Positions 1 to 7,381 of a stretch of DNA of 39,414 bases are shown piece by piece (positions within the stretch are counted from its first letter, which is position 1; each line of letters opens with the position of its first letter). A program made the position numbers and the translations under genes. The stretch is taken from contig RFIA01000209.1 of the NCBI GenBank assembly GCA_003695675.1, positions 1 to 39,414 on the forward strand, given 5' to 3'. A model generated the notes under the pieces. That model saw only the letters and a program-made list of their open reading frames with translations, did no database searches and was not told the origin of the DNA. This DNA is from Chloroflexota bacterium (GTDB lineage: Bacteria; Chloroflexota; Anaerolineae; Aggregatilineales; Phototrophicaceae).

Positions 1-229
1 CAATATAGGGAAAAATCGAGAAAGGGATAACTACAGTATACTATAAAAGTGATGTGAATAGAATGGGCACACCTAGCATCTTTACAAGAAATTTGCAAGA
101 AATTTAGATAATTTACACAATTTCACCGCTTCGTATCAACAAGCTGTGCAGACACAAAAATGCGCCCTCTGCGACGAGAAAGCGCATAATGAAACATTTG
201 TGCTGTTTTGTCAATGGTGCGATGTGATT
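1..229. other. window edge, no gene seen
   Basis: I see no supported gene here. The stretch is AT-rich and has a short direct repeat (CAAGAAATTT twice, near 85-105). It also holds the putative terminator of proS, listed separately. Confidence 0.5.
156..187 (-). terminator. intrinsic terminator of proS
   Basis: Read on the minus strand, ATGCGC (187-182) pairs with GCGCAT (165-160), and an inner CTC/GAG pair extends the stem. A run of T follows directly (160-156). It lies about 45 bases beyond the proS stop codon, as expected for a factor-independent terminator. Confidence 0.55.
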
Positions 230-1669
230 TTAGTAAGCTTTCGCGAACAAGGCGCGTTCTTTCGCTGTGCCTTTGCACACGATACATGGGCCTTCACCCG
301 CGTCTTGTTCAAGTGGGAAGCAACGCGACACCGCCTGATTGTCTTCTTGGATTTTCTTTTCGCATTCGGCATCGCCACAAAACCATGTATATGCCCACGA
401 GTCGGCTACGATTTCGCGGAAGCGGTTGTAGTCGCCCTCAACTTCGTGAATGTTGGCATCGCGGAATTGAGTCGCTTGTTCGAGCATATTGTCGTGAATG
501 TCGCCGAGCAAGGTTTTCACAGCTTCGACGATCCCATCTTGCGAGACGAATTGTTTGCCCGCTTTGCCGGGCATATCGCGCCGGGCTAGGACGACGGTGT
601 TGTTCGCGACATCTTTCGGGCCGATCTCGATACGCACGGGGACACCCCGCATTTCCCAATCGTTGAATTTGAAACCAGGTCGTTCATCACGAGTATCGAC
701 ATGCAGGCGGATACCGGCGTCAAGAAGGGCAGCTTGCAAACGCGAGACCGCTTCCATAACAACGCGCTCGCCGTCTTCATCGCGATAAATCGGCACCATC
801 ACAACCTGAATCGGCGCCAAACGCGGTGGCAGTCGCAAGCCGGTGTCGTCGCCGTGTGCCATCACCACCGCGCCGACAAAGCGCGTGCTCAACCCCCACG
901 AAGTCGTCCAACAAATTTGTTGCTCATTGTTGACATCGAGATATTTAATGTCGAAGGCCGTCGCGAAATTTTGCCCCAGATTGTGGCTCGTGCCAGACTG
1001 CAATGCTTTTTTGTCGCCCATCATCGCTTCGATTGTGTAACTGCGCAGCGCACCGGCAAATTTTTCCTGCTCGCTTTTGCGCCCTTTGATGACCGGGATA
1101 GCCGCGTCGTTGATGGCCATATCGGCATAAACATCGAGCATTTGCAATGTCTCGGCTTCGGCATCGTCGTGTGTGGCGTGCGCGGTGTGCCCCTCTTGCC
1201 ACAGGAATTCCGCCGTGCGCAAGAACGGACGAGTACGCAATTCCCAACGTACCACATTCGACCATTGATTGATAAGCAGCGGCAGGTCACGATACGATTG
1301 AATCCATTGCGCGAATGCTTCGCCGATAATCGTCTCCGATGTCGGGCGGACAATGAGCGGCTCTTCGAGTTCTTTACCCCCGGCGATGGTGACGACGGCG
1401 AGTTCGGGGCTGAAGCCTTCGACATGTTGCGCCTCGCGTTTGATATAGCTTTCGGGAATGAATAACGGGAAGTACGCATTGCGATGGCCGGTGGCTTTGA
1501 AGCGCCGGTCAAGACCATTTTTAATCGCGTCCCACAATTCATAACCATACGGTTTGATAATGATACAACCGCGCACCGGCGATTGTGCCGCTAAGTCTGC
1601 CCGGTAGACGATTTCGTTATACCATTTTGAGAAGTCAACGCTCTGTGGTGTCACAGCCTGAGCAGCCAT
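230..1669 (-). CDS. proS: prolyl-tRNA synthetase (archaeal/eukaryotic-type)
   Basis: Class II aminoacyl-tRNA synthetase that charges tRNA-Pro with proline in the cytoplasm. At 479 residues it is the compact form without the editing insertion of the longer bacterial ProRS. Class II landmarks are visible: the motif 2 region (VRWELRTRPFLRTAEFLWQEGHT) follows the substrate-binding segment IVRPTSET, and GTSHNLGQNFA lies in the catalytic core. An anticodon-binding domain follows (IQVVMVPIYRDEDGE). The C-terminal zinc-type region has paired cysteines (CGDAEC and CIVC), and the protein ends in Tyr, as is usual in this subfamily. The ATG start has a GGAGAG ribosome site about 7 bases upstream. The gene stands alone behind a long structured leader, with its own terminator. 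Family assignment is firm. Confidence 0.97.
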   Translation of the reverse strand: MAAQAVTPQSVDFSKWYNEIVYRADLAAQSPVRGCIIIKPYGYELWDAIKNGLDRRFKATGHRNAYFPLFIPESYIKREAQHVEGFSPELAVVTIAGGKELEEPLIVRPTSETIIGEAFAQWIQSYRDLPLLINQWSNVVRWELRTRPFLRTAEFLWQEGHTAHATHDDAEAETLQMLDVYADMAINDAAIPVIKGRKSEQEKFAGALRSYTIEAMMGDKKALQSGTSHNLGQNFATAFDIKYLDVNNEQQICWTTSWGLSTRFVGAVVMAHGDDTGLRLPPRLAPIQVVMVPIYRDEDGERVVMEAVSRLQAALLDAGIRLHVDTRDERPGFKFNDWEMRGVPVRIEIGPKDVANNTVVLARRDMPGKAGKQFVSQDGIVEAVKTLLGDIHDNMLEQATQFRDANIHEVEGDYNRFREIVADSWAYTWFCGDAECEKKIQEDNQAVSRCFPLEQDAGEGPCIVCKGTAKERALFAKAY

Positions 1670-1718
1670 GAAGGTCTCTCCAATCTACGATAGAATGTGA
1701 TATTTCTTTGGTTGTATC

Positions 1719-1843
1719 TATTCACCTGTCCGTGACAGACAACATGTATGCCGTCCCTACATCGTTGTGGGAACCCGTAGGGACGCGCTACTGTGCGTCC
1801 ATTGCGGGTTCGGCAGGCAAAATCTCGTGAGGGTAGGTGAATA
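1719..1843. repeat. nested inverted-repeat element in the proS leader
   Basis: The outer arms are a perfect 9-bp inverted repeat, TATTCACCT (1719-1727) and AGGTGAATA (1835-1843). Inside, CGTCCCTAC (1752-1760) pairs perfectly with GTAGGGACG (1777-1785), and GGACGC (1781-1786) can instead pair with GCGTCC (1795-1800). The last two helices share bases and so exclude each other. The element lies in the presumed 5' untranslated region of proS. It could be a small palindromic mobile remnant or a regulatory leader. I do not recognise a known riboswitch. Confidence 0.5.
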
Positions 1844-1880
1844 ATGACTTTTGGTTGTTAGTTTACAACAGATGGCAGCC

Positions 1881-1889
1881 ATTATAGCA
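1881..1889 (-). promoter_or_regulatory. extended -10 promoter, proS
   Basis: The minus strand reads TGCTATAAT, a consensus extended -10, just past the stop of the upstream phosphotransferase gene. No good -35 is visible. It would give proS a leader of roughly 200 bases that contains the hairpins at 1719-1843. Confidence 0.5.
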
Positions 1890-1905
1890 CGGGGACGCAC
1901 AGAAT

Positions 1906-2994
1906 TTATAGCCAGCGTTCGGCGGCTTGTTGCACCGGTTCAATCCAGACCCGCCAGAAGCGTTCATGGATCGATGTGTAATTGTCGAGTGGCATGACGG
2001 CGAGTTTGCCGATCCAATTCATCGTGAACAGCCACATCAACGCATGATCCCACAGGTGCGTAAATGACTCGTCGTCCCAATTTGCGAGGGCGCATTGCTG
2101 CAATTCCTCTCGATAAAAAGCGATCATCGCTTCAACAGACAGCGCCGGGTCGGTATACAATTGCACCGTTTGGATGAAGCCGACAAAGTCTAAAATGCTC
2201 GGCCCAATTGATGCCAATTGCCAATCGAAGATGACCTGTCGGTTGTTGCTCATGCAACCGATATTACCCGGCCAGTAGTCGCCGTGCAGCAGCGTTTGTG
2301 TTTCATGGCGAAGTGGCGCGACAATGTCGTCGGCAGATTGTATCAGATGGCTGAACATTTGATACAAATCGACACGACTCAATGGCGTGAGATGATCGTT
2401 CATAATCAAGCGGTAGACGGCTTGCGCAGCAGCGATGGCCGTTGTTGTGTAATCAGCGCCGAGTGGCCGTGCCAACCAGCCATAAATATTGAAATGTTCG
2501 CTGCCGCCCCAAAAGCGGTCGTGTAACGTCACCAGATTCGTGATCGCGGTGTAGTAATTTTCTGCCTGCCATGCTTCCGGTGCGGGTAAGTCGGGCAGAT
2601 ATTCCATCACCAACCAACCATCATACGCATCGCCGAGAACCAATCTCGGCACTTCAATCGGTAGATGCGGTGTCAACCAACGATAGATGCCATACTCACG
2701 TTGCCCGACAGCCGAAAGCACACGCCCATTATTTGTCACTGGCGGTTCTTTGAGGATGAATGTCTCACTCGCGTCATCGCCGTCGATGGTCATCTCGATG
2801 ATGAGATGATGTAAGCGCGTGCCGGCTTCACCAAATGAGAGCGTCATATCAGTCGAGGCAAGATGTACGATGTGAATTTTCTCGAGGCGGAGTAGGCGAT
2901 CATGATAATATTGACGCAGCCCGGCCAGCAGTTGACTGTGCGAGAACGGCCATTCACTCGTCGTCTTGATGTTCGGTGTCCCACTTACGTCCAT
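1906..2994 (-). CDS. aminoglycoside/choline-kinase-like phosphotransferase (APH family)
   Basis: A protein-kinase-fold small-molecule phosphotransferase. The catalytic (Brenner) motif HGDYWPGN lies about two thirds along, followed by the metal-binding IFDWQ segment. An N-terminal nucleotide-binding Lys sits in FILKEPP, and a linker VMEYLPDL follows. The substrate is not readable: the family covers aminoglycoside, choline, homoserine and methylthioribose kinases and ecdysteroid-kinase-like proteins. Context gives no support for antibiotic resistance. I chose the ATG at 2994. An upstream start at 3036 would overlap the preceding mazG-like gene by 83 bases, against 41 bases for the chosen one. 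No clear ribosome site decides it, so translational coupling to the upstream gene is likely. Family is sure, function is not. Confidence 0.85.
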   Translation of the reverse strand: MDVSGTPNIKTTSEWPFSHSQLLAGLRQYYHDRLLRLEKIHIVHLASTDMTLSFGEAGTRLHHLIIEMTIDGDDASETFILKEPPVTNNGRVLSAVGQREYGIYRWLTPHLPIEVPRLVLGDAYDGWLVMEYLPDLPAPEAWQAENYYTAITNLVTLHDRFWGGSEHFNIYGWLARPLGADYTTTAIAAAQAVYRLIMNDHLTPLSRVDLYQMFSHLIQSADDIVAPLRHETQTLLHGDYWPGNIGCMSNNRQVIFDWQLASIGPSILDFVGFIQTVQLYTDPALSVEAMIAFYREELQQCALANWDDESFTHLWDHALMWLFTMNWIGKLAVMPLDNYTSIHERFWRVWIEPVQQAAERWL

Positions 2995-3301
2995 AATTGA
3001 TTTCGAGTTTGTCCAACACAGCTTGACCGAGATCAATATGATTGATGCTCGCCAGTTGTAGCAGATACAACATCACGTCGGCCAATTCGCTGGCGAGTGC
3101 TTCGCCGTTTGCTTGCTCCGACCATTGGAATAATTCGAGCACCTCACTCGCTTCGAGTACCAGCGAGATAGCGAGATTACGCGATGTTTGTGGGCGTGGG
3201 GAGTCGTCGCGATACCAGCCTTTGCTTTCGACGAATGCGTGCATGGCGGTCTCAAGATGTTTGAGTTCGCCGGTATGCTGCGGCTTAGTAGGCATTTTCA
3301 T
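2954..3301 (-). CDS. MazG-like nucleotide pyrophosphohydrolase
   Basis: A small all-alpha NTP pyrophosphatase of the MazG/dCTPase superfamily, expected to hydrolyse a (d)NTP to the monophosphate and pyrophosphate in the cytoplasm. The metal-binding acidic helices are visible: NLAISLVLEASEVLELFQW in the middle, then ELADVMLYLLQLA. At about 115 residues it is a single-domain member, like the short housecleaning dCTP pyrophosphatases, not the two-domain E. coli MazG. The ATG at 3301 is preferred over an in-frame TTG at 3316. ATG at 3295 is also possible. Its 5' end overlaps the 3' end of the sugar transferase gene and its 3' end overlaps the APH gene, so the three are probably co-transcribed. 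Exact substrate unknown. Confidence 0.88.
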   Translation of the reverse strand: MKMPTKPQHTGELKHLETAMHAFVESKGWYRDDSPRPQTSRNLAISLVLEASEVLELFQWSEQANGEALASELADVMLYLLQLASINHIDLGQAVLDKLEINYGRKWDTEHQDDE

Positions 3302-4757
3302 CGCGTCGCAACACAATGCGGATGATGGTGCGGATGATGATCTTGATGTCTAACCACAGCGACCAATTTTCGACATACCACAAATCATACGACGTGCGGT
3401 CGCTGATCGAGGTGTCGCCACGTAAGCCGTTGACTTGTGCCCATCCGGTCATGCCTGCTTTTTCGCGATGACGTTCCATATAACGCGGAATTTGATTGCG
3501 GAATTGGCGGACATACATCGGGCGTTCTGGTCGTGGCCCGACGAGACTCATGTGGCCGAGCAGAACATTGATTAACTGCGGCATCTCGTCCCAACTTGTG
3601 CGTCGTATGAAGCGCCCCACACGAGTCACACGCGGGTCGTCCTCAGTTGTCCAACCCGGCCCGGCGGCCTCAGCATCTTGCCGCATCGAGCGAAACTTTA
3701 TCATCGGGAAGGGCTTGCCATCGAGTCCCATGCGTTCTTGTGCATAGAAAACAGGCCCCTCAGATTCGAGTTTAATCAACAGCGCTGTCAACAACATCAA
3801 GGGCGAGAGGAATATCAGGCCAACGACTGCGCCGAACAAGTCCAAGCCACGTTTGAGGCTCAAGCGCCAACCGCGCAGGGCAATGTCGCGGACAGTCAGC
3901 AACGGTGTGCCGCCGAGATCGTCTACATTCAGGTCGCCCGCCATATATGCGAAGATGTCCGGGAAGACCTTGATGTCAACTTGCCCGCGTTGACACAATG
4001 TAATCAAATCGACCAGTTCACCACGATTCGATTCGGGTAGGGCGATGATAACCTGCTCGACCGCCAGCGCGTCAATCAGATGCGGAATATCTTGAAAGAC
4101 GCCGACAATCGGGATATTCAGCATGGTGCTGCCGCGTTTTTCATTGCCTTTGACCACACCGACCATGTTATAGCCGAGTTCAGGCCGGGAGCGAACTTTT
4201 TTGATGATGTCGCGGGCGATGTCCCCATTGCCGACGAGGAGCAGATTCACGTTGTCGATTCCTCTTGCACGCAGGCGTAAACGCAATACTTGATGCCATT
4301 CGCGCCACACAACCATCAACGTCATGCTGAAGACCCACACATAGAAAAACATGCCGCGTGGATAATCGACATCGAAGCTCGTGTTTTTGAAGAATAATTC
4401 CTGCATACCGCTCGCTAGAACCGCGCCAATTGTCACCGCGCTGATGACATCGCGCAGTTGGTCAAAGCGGCTGATGCCGCGCCGTTGATGATAAAGACGG
4501 GTCAAATAAAAGAGCGTGATAATCGTGGCGACGTGTAATAGCATCGTCGGGAGATAATCGATGAAGGGTGGGGGGTGCGCTGGAATAGCAAATAATGGCA
4601 AGACGCCACGCGCCCAATAACCCAGCGCAAAAGCGGCGACAAGCATAGCGATGTCTGCGGTAACGAGTATCGTTGCTAAGATGCGGTGGGCGTAGCGGCT
4701 GCTTTCTTGTGCTTTGCGTACCGTCAGCGTGTCGAGGGCTGGCGTATCTCCGGCCAC
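3285..4757 (-). CDS. polyprenyl-phosphate sugar-1-phosphate transferase (WcaJ-like)
   Basis: Membrane enzyme that starts exopolysaccharide or glycan assembly by moving a hexose-1-phosphate (glucose- or galactose-type) from a UDP-sugar to undecaprenyl phosphate. Four to five N-terminal membrane segments come first (from TILVTADIAMLVAAF onward). A Rossmann-like CoA_binding_3 domain follows (NLLLVGNGDIARDII). The C-terminal bacterial sugar transferase domain has the hallmark pieces KRGLDLFGAVVGLIFLSPLM, IKFRSMR, the DEMPQL segment, SLVGPRPE and MTGWAQVNGLRG. The frame stays open upstream to 4979, but the first ~74 codons lie inside the preceding glycosyltransferase gene and are acidic and low complexity. 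I therefore prefer the GTG at 4757, which gives 490 residues, close to the family norm. That start overlaps the upstream gene by 34 bases. Sugar specificity cannot be read. Confidence 0.92.
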   Translation of the reverse strand: MAGDTPALDTLTVRKAQESSRYAHRILATILVTADIAMLVAAFALGYWARGVLPLFAIPAHPPPFIDYLPTMLLHVATIITLFYLTRLYHQRRGISRFDQLRDVISAVTIGAVLASGMQELFFKNTSFDVDYPRGMFFYVWVFSMTLMVVWREWHQVLRLRLRARGIDNVNLLLVGNGDIARDIIKKVRSRPELGYNMVGVVKGNEKRGSTMLNIPIVGVFQDIPHLIDALAVEQVIIALPESNRGELVDLITLCQRGQVDIKVFPDIFAYMAGDLNVDDLGGTPLLTVRDIALRGWRLSLKRGLDLFGAVVGLIFLSPLMLLTALLIKLESEGPVFYAQERMGLDGKPFPMIKFRSMRQDAEAAGPGWTTEDDPRVTRVGRFIRRTSWDEMPQLINVLLGHMSLVGPRPERPMYVRQFRNQIPRYMERHREKAGMTGWAQVNGLRGDTSISDRTSYDLWYVENWSLWLDIKIIIRTIIRIVLRRDENAY

Positions 4758-5626
4758 AGACTGCGCCCGCCCTTGAGCATCAGGCCGAGCATCACCAGCA
4801 GATGAAGCCAAAGCGGGGTCGTCGTCCGATAATGTTTGCGGTAAAAGATCAGCATCGCCCGGTAAAACTCGAACTGAGCCTTCGGATTCTTCTGGCTCGC
4901 CGCTCTTTTGACGTGGCGTACCGTGACTTGCGGGTGATAGAACACCTTCCACCCCGCCTTCTTTATTCGATATGCCCAATCCAAATCCTCTCCATACATA
5001 AAAAATTTTTCATCCAGCAGTCCAACTTCCTCGATTGCTTCACGACGCACCTGCATATACGCCCCCACCACTGAATCGACTTCGATTTCGCGGTCGGGGT
5101 CGATATACGTCATATTATACCGCGCAAATCGCGAACTGTGGGGGAATAACTTCGCCAATCCCACGAAATGATAAAACGAAATAAGCGGCGATGGAAAGCT
5201 GCGGCGGCAGGCAAGATCAAGATTGCCATCCATTAACACGAGTTTTGGCCCGGCGATGCCGACTTCTGGCCGCGAATCCATGAATTGCGCCATATTATAG
5301 AGTGCATTCGACGGCACTTCGGTGTCTGGGTTGAGCAGCAAGGCATAGCGTGGGGCATCATCGGCGACATTACCCGCTTCGACAAACCCCAATGCGCGCA
5401 ATCCGAGATTATTGCCATAAGGATACCCCCCATTCGTCTCGCTGACAATCAATTGGACTCGTGGGAATTCCTCGCGAACCATATCGGGACTGCCATCGTC
5501 GGAGGCATTATCGACCACGACGACGCGAAATGTGAAGTCGCCTTCGCTCGCGAACACCGTTCGCAAGCATTCGCGCAGCAAATCGCGTGTATTCCAATTG
5601 AGAATCACGATGCCAAGATCGAGCAT
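4724..5626 (-). CDS. glycosyltransferase family 2 (rhamnosyltransferase-like)
   Basis: A GT-A fold glycosyltransferase that transfers a sugar from a nucleotide sugar to a growing surface glycan. The start LGIVILNWNTRDLL and VVVVDNASDDGSPDMV are the classic nucleotide-binding opening of GT2. LLNPDTEVP is the DXD-like metal site. GLLDEKFFMYGEDLDWAYR is the acceptor-side motif with the catalytic ED, typical of the WbbL/RfbN-like subgroup. At 300 residues it is a normal length, with a C-terminal amphipathic segment. It sits between a membrane glycosyltransferase and the polyprenyl-phosphate sugar transferase, which supports a role in an exported polysaccharide or glycan. Donor and acceptor are unknown. 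Confidence 0.92.
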   Translation of the reverse strand: MLDLGIVILNWNTRDLLRECLRTVFASEGDFTFRVVVVDNASDDGSPDMVREEFPRVQLIVSETNGGYPYGNNLGLRALGFVEAGNVADDAPRYALLLNPDTEVPSNALYNMAQFMDSRPEVGIAGPKLVLMDGNLDLACRRSFPSPLISFYHFVGLAKLFPHSSRFARYNMTYIDPDREIEVDSVVGAYMQVRREAIEEVGLLDEKFFMYGEDLDWAYRIKKAGWKVFYHPQVTVRHVKRAASQKNPKAQFEFYRAMLIFYRKHYRTTTPLWLHLLVMLGLMLKGGRSLWPEIRQPSTR

Positions 5627-5683
5627 TCACGCCTACCTCCAACGCAAATTAATTTTACCACAAGACATCTAGCCTAGCATGAC

Positions 5684-7381
5684 CTATCGGACTGCCGCGC
5701 AGCTTGCCGCATTTGTGCAGTAAATGATGAGACCGGGATTGTGATAATAACTTGCCGTGTGCAGCATGTCGTCATTGCCGCGCCATTGCGGGCGGTCGAT
5801 GCGGGCGACTTCGATGAGATTCTGACGCAGTAAATCGAGATGCGCCTGCAATTCATCGCGATAACTTTGTGGGACAATCTCGTCGGCACGGAAGTTATTG
5901 ATGTACCACGCATCGGATAAAATCACATAATCGACCTGCATTTCACGCAATTCGTCTAGAGTGATGAGGTCACTGGCGACTGTTTGTGTCCATTGATAAT
6001 CGGCGGGATCGAGCGGTACGTTATACGGCCCACTCAATTGAATGCGCGACCCGGCGGGCAAATGTTGGTAGACCCATTCCTGTGCGATTTGCCGTGTGTC
6101 TCGTGTTGCCAGTTGACGCACAAATTGCAACGACATCATCAATGGCATCACAATGACGATCAGCACGAGTCCGGCAGATGCGAGTCGCCGGATGACAGCG
6201 AAATTCGGTACGTGGTCGTCAAACCATGCGGCGCCTATCCCAGCTAACAAGGTGAAGATTGGCGTAATCGGCAGCAACAATTGGTCGGCATCAATCGGGC
6301 GGGCGGTGCGCAAGACGAACAAGCTGTAGGGAAGGGCGTAAAGCAACAACATGATGGTGTACAACGTCAGCGAATTGTGACACAGCCACGTGTCGCTTTG
6401 ATGCGGGCGTTTGTGCCACGCTGCATATAATGCCAGCAGCACCATCATCGCCGCTGGGATTCCGATGCCATATAAAATCAGATAACGATATTCAAAGAAC
6501 ATGCCCATCGATGTTGTGAAGCGGCTGTTGTCCCCGCCGACATATTCGCCGAGAATGTAATTGAAATCGTGGATGACGGCTTGGGTGTCGAAGATGATGT
6601 GTGGTGTTGTGATGACGAATGTGATGGGGAATAACGCCCATCCCGCCAATACAGTGGTCAACATCTGCCGCGTGCGATGACGATAGAGCAAGACGAGACC
6701 GGCGAGGAAGACGACAATCGAAACGGCTGACGCATTGTACCGGTTGCCGGTTGCGAGACCCGCGGCGATGCCAGCCAACAAAAACCACACCCGCCGATGG
6801 CGCACTTGTCGCAGGCTCGCGAAACTCGCCCACACACACACTGCCACGAATCCGGCGGCGAGGCTGCTTGTCGTGGCGTAATGCGCGTGTTGTACGAGTG
6901 GGAACGCGACCGTCGTCAATAAACCGGCGACCAACGCGGCGTATCGGTCGCGCATACGTAACGCGGTCGCATAGACGGCAGCGACAGCGAACATCCCACC
7001 GAGTGCTGAATACGTCCGCCCGATGATGAAGAAACGAAATGGTGTTTGACTCCGCCCACTGACGCCCTCCCAATTGGCGGTGGTCAAGCCGTCGCCGCTG
7101 TCCGTCAGCAAATATGTGAAGAAATTGAGGTTGATGAGAAACGATGGATTGATGAAGAATTCGGGATTGTATTTGCCGGTCAGCAGCATCTTGAGTGGAC
7201 GATGGACGAAGACATGTTCGTCGGGATGCAGAGGTGTATTTTCCGGCAGGAGGTTGTTGGCGAGCATCGTTTGCGCGAATCGGCTGTCGGGTTGACCGAA
7301 TGCGATGCCGGTCAAGCGCAGGCCTGCCGCGAACAACAGCATCGCGACAACGAAGACCCAATCAACACCGCGCAGCTTCAT
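5684..7381 (-). CDS. multi-membrane-spanning glycosyltransferase (ArnT/PMT-like, GT39/GT83 superfamily)
   Basis: An integral membrane glycosyltransferase that should use a lipid-phosphate-linked sugar donor on the outer face of the membrane. The first helix is followed by a long loop with HPDE (residues 52-55), the acidic catalytic signature of this superfamily. Some ten hydrophobic segments follow, then a soluble C-terminal domain of about 170 residues. HYATTSSLAAGF resembles the family block that often reads HYATTD, so an aspartate common in relatives is Ser here. Its ATG overlaps the murE stop in an ATGA arrangement, so the two genes are translationally coupled. Protein, lipid or polysaccharide as acceptor cannot be told from sequence. 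Confidence 0.85.
   Translation of the reverse strand: MKLRGVDWVFVVAMLLFAAGLRLTGIAFGQPDSRFAQTMLANNLLPENTPLHPDEHVFVHRPLKMLLTGKYNPEFFINPSFLINLNFFTYLLTDSGDGLTTANWEGVSGRSQTPFRFFIIGRTYSALGGMFAVAAVYATALRMRDRYAALVAGLLTTVAFPLVQHAHYATTSSLAAGFVAVCVWASFASLRQVRHRRVWFLLAGIAAGLATGNRYNASAVSIVVFLAGLVLLYRHRTRQMLTTVLAGWALFPITFVITTPHIIFDTQAVIHDFNYILGEYVGGDNSRFTTSMGMFFEYRYLILYGIGIPAAMMVLLALYAAWHKRPHQSDTWLCHNSLTLYTIMLLLYALPYSLFVLRTARPIDADQLLLPITPIFTLLAGIGAAWFDDHVPNFAVIRRLASAGLVLIVIVMPLMMSLQFVRQLATRDTRQIAQEWVYQHLPAGSRIQLSGPYNVPLDPADYQWTQTVASDLITLDELREMQVDYVILSDAWYINNFRADEIVPQSYRDELQAHLDLLRQNLIEVARIDRPQWRGNDDMLHTASYYHNPGLIIYCTNAASCAAVR

Noticed and set aside
1670-1880. T-box riboswitch in front of proS
   Set aside because: The leader is structured, but I find neither the conserved T-box antiterminator sequence nor a terminator before the start.
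1906-2994. Aminoglycoside resistance gene
   Set aside because: The fold fits the large APH family, but nothing points to antibiotic substrates, and the surroundings are housekeeping genes.
3285-4979. 564-residue version of the WcaJ-like protein
   Set aside because: The first ~74 codons lie within the upstream glycosyltransferase gene and have no domain. The GTG at 4757 gives the expected length.
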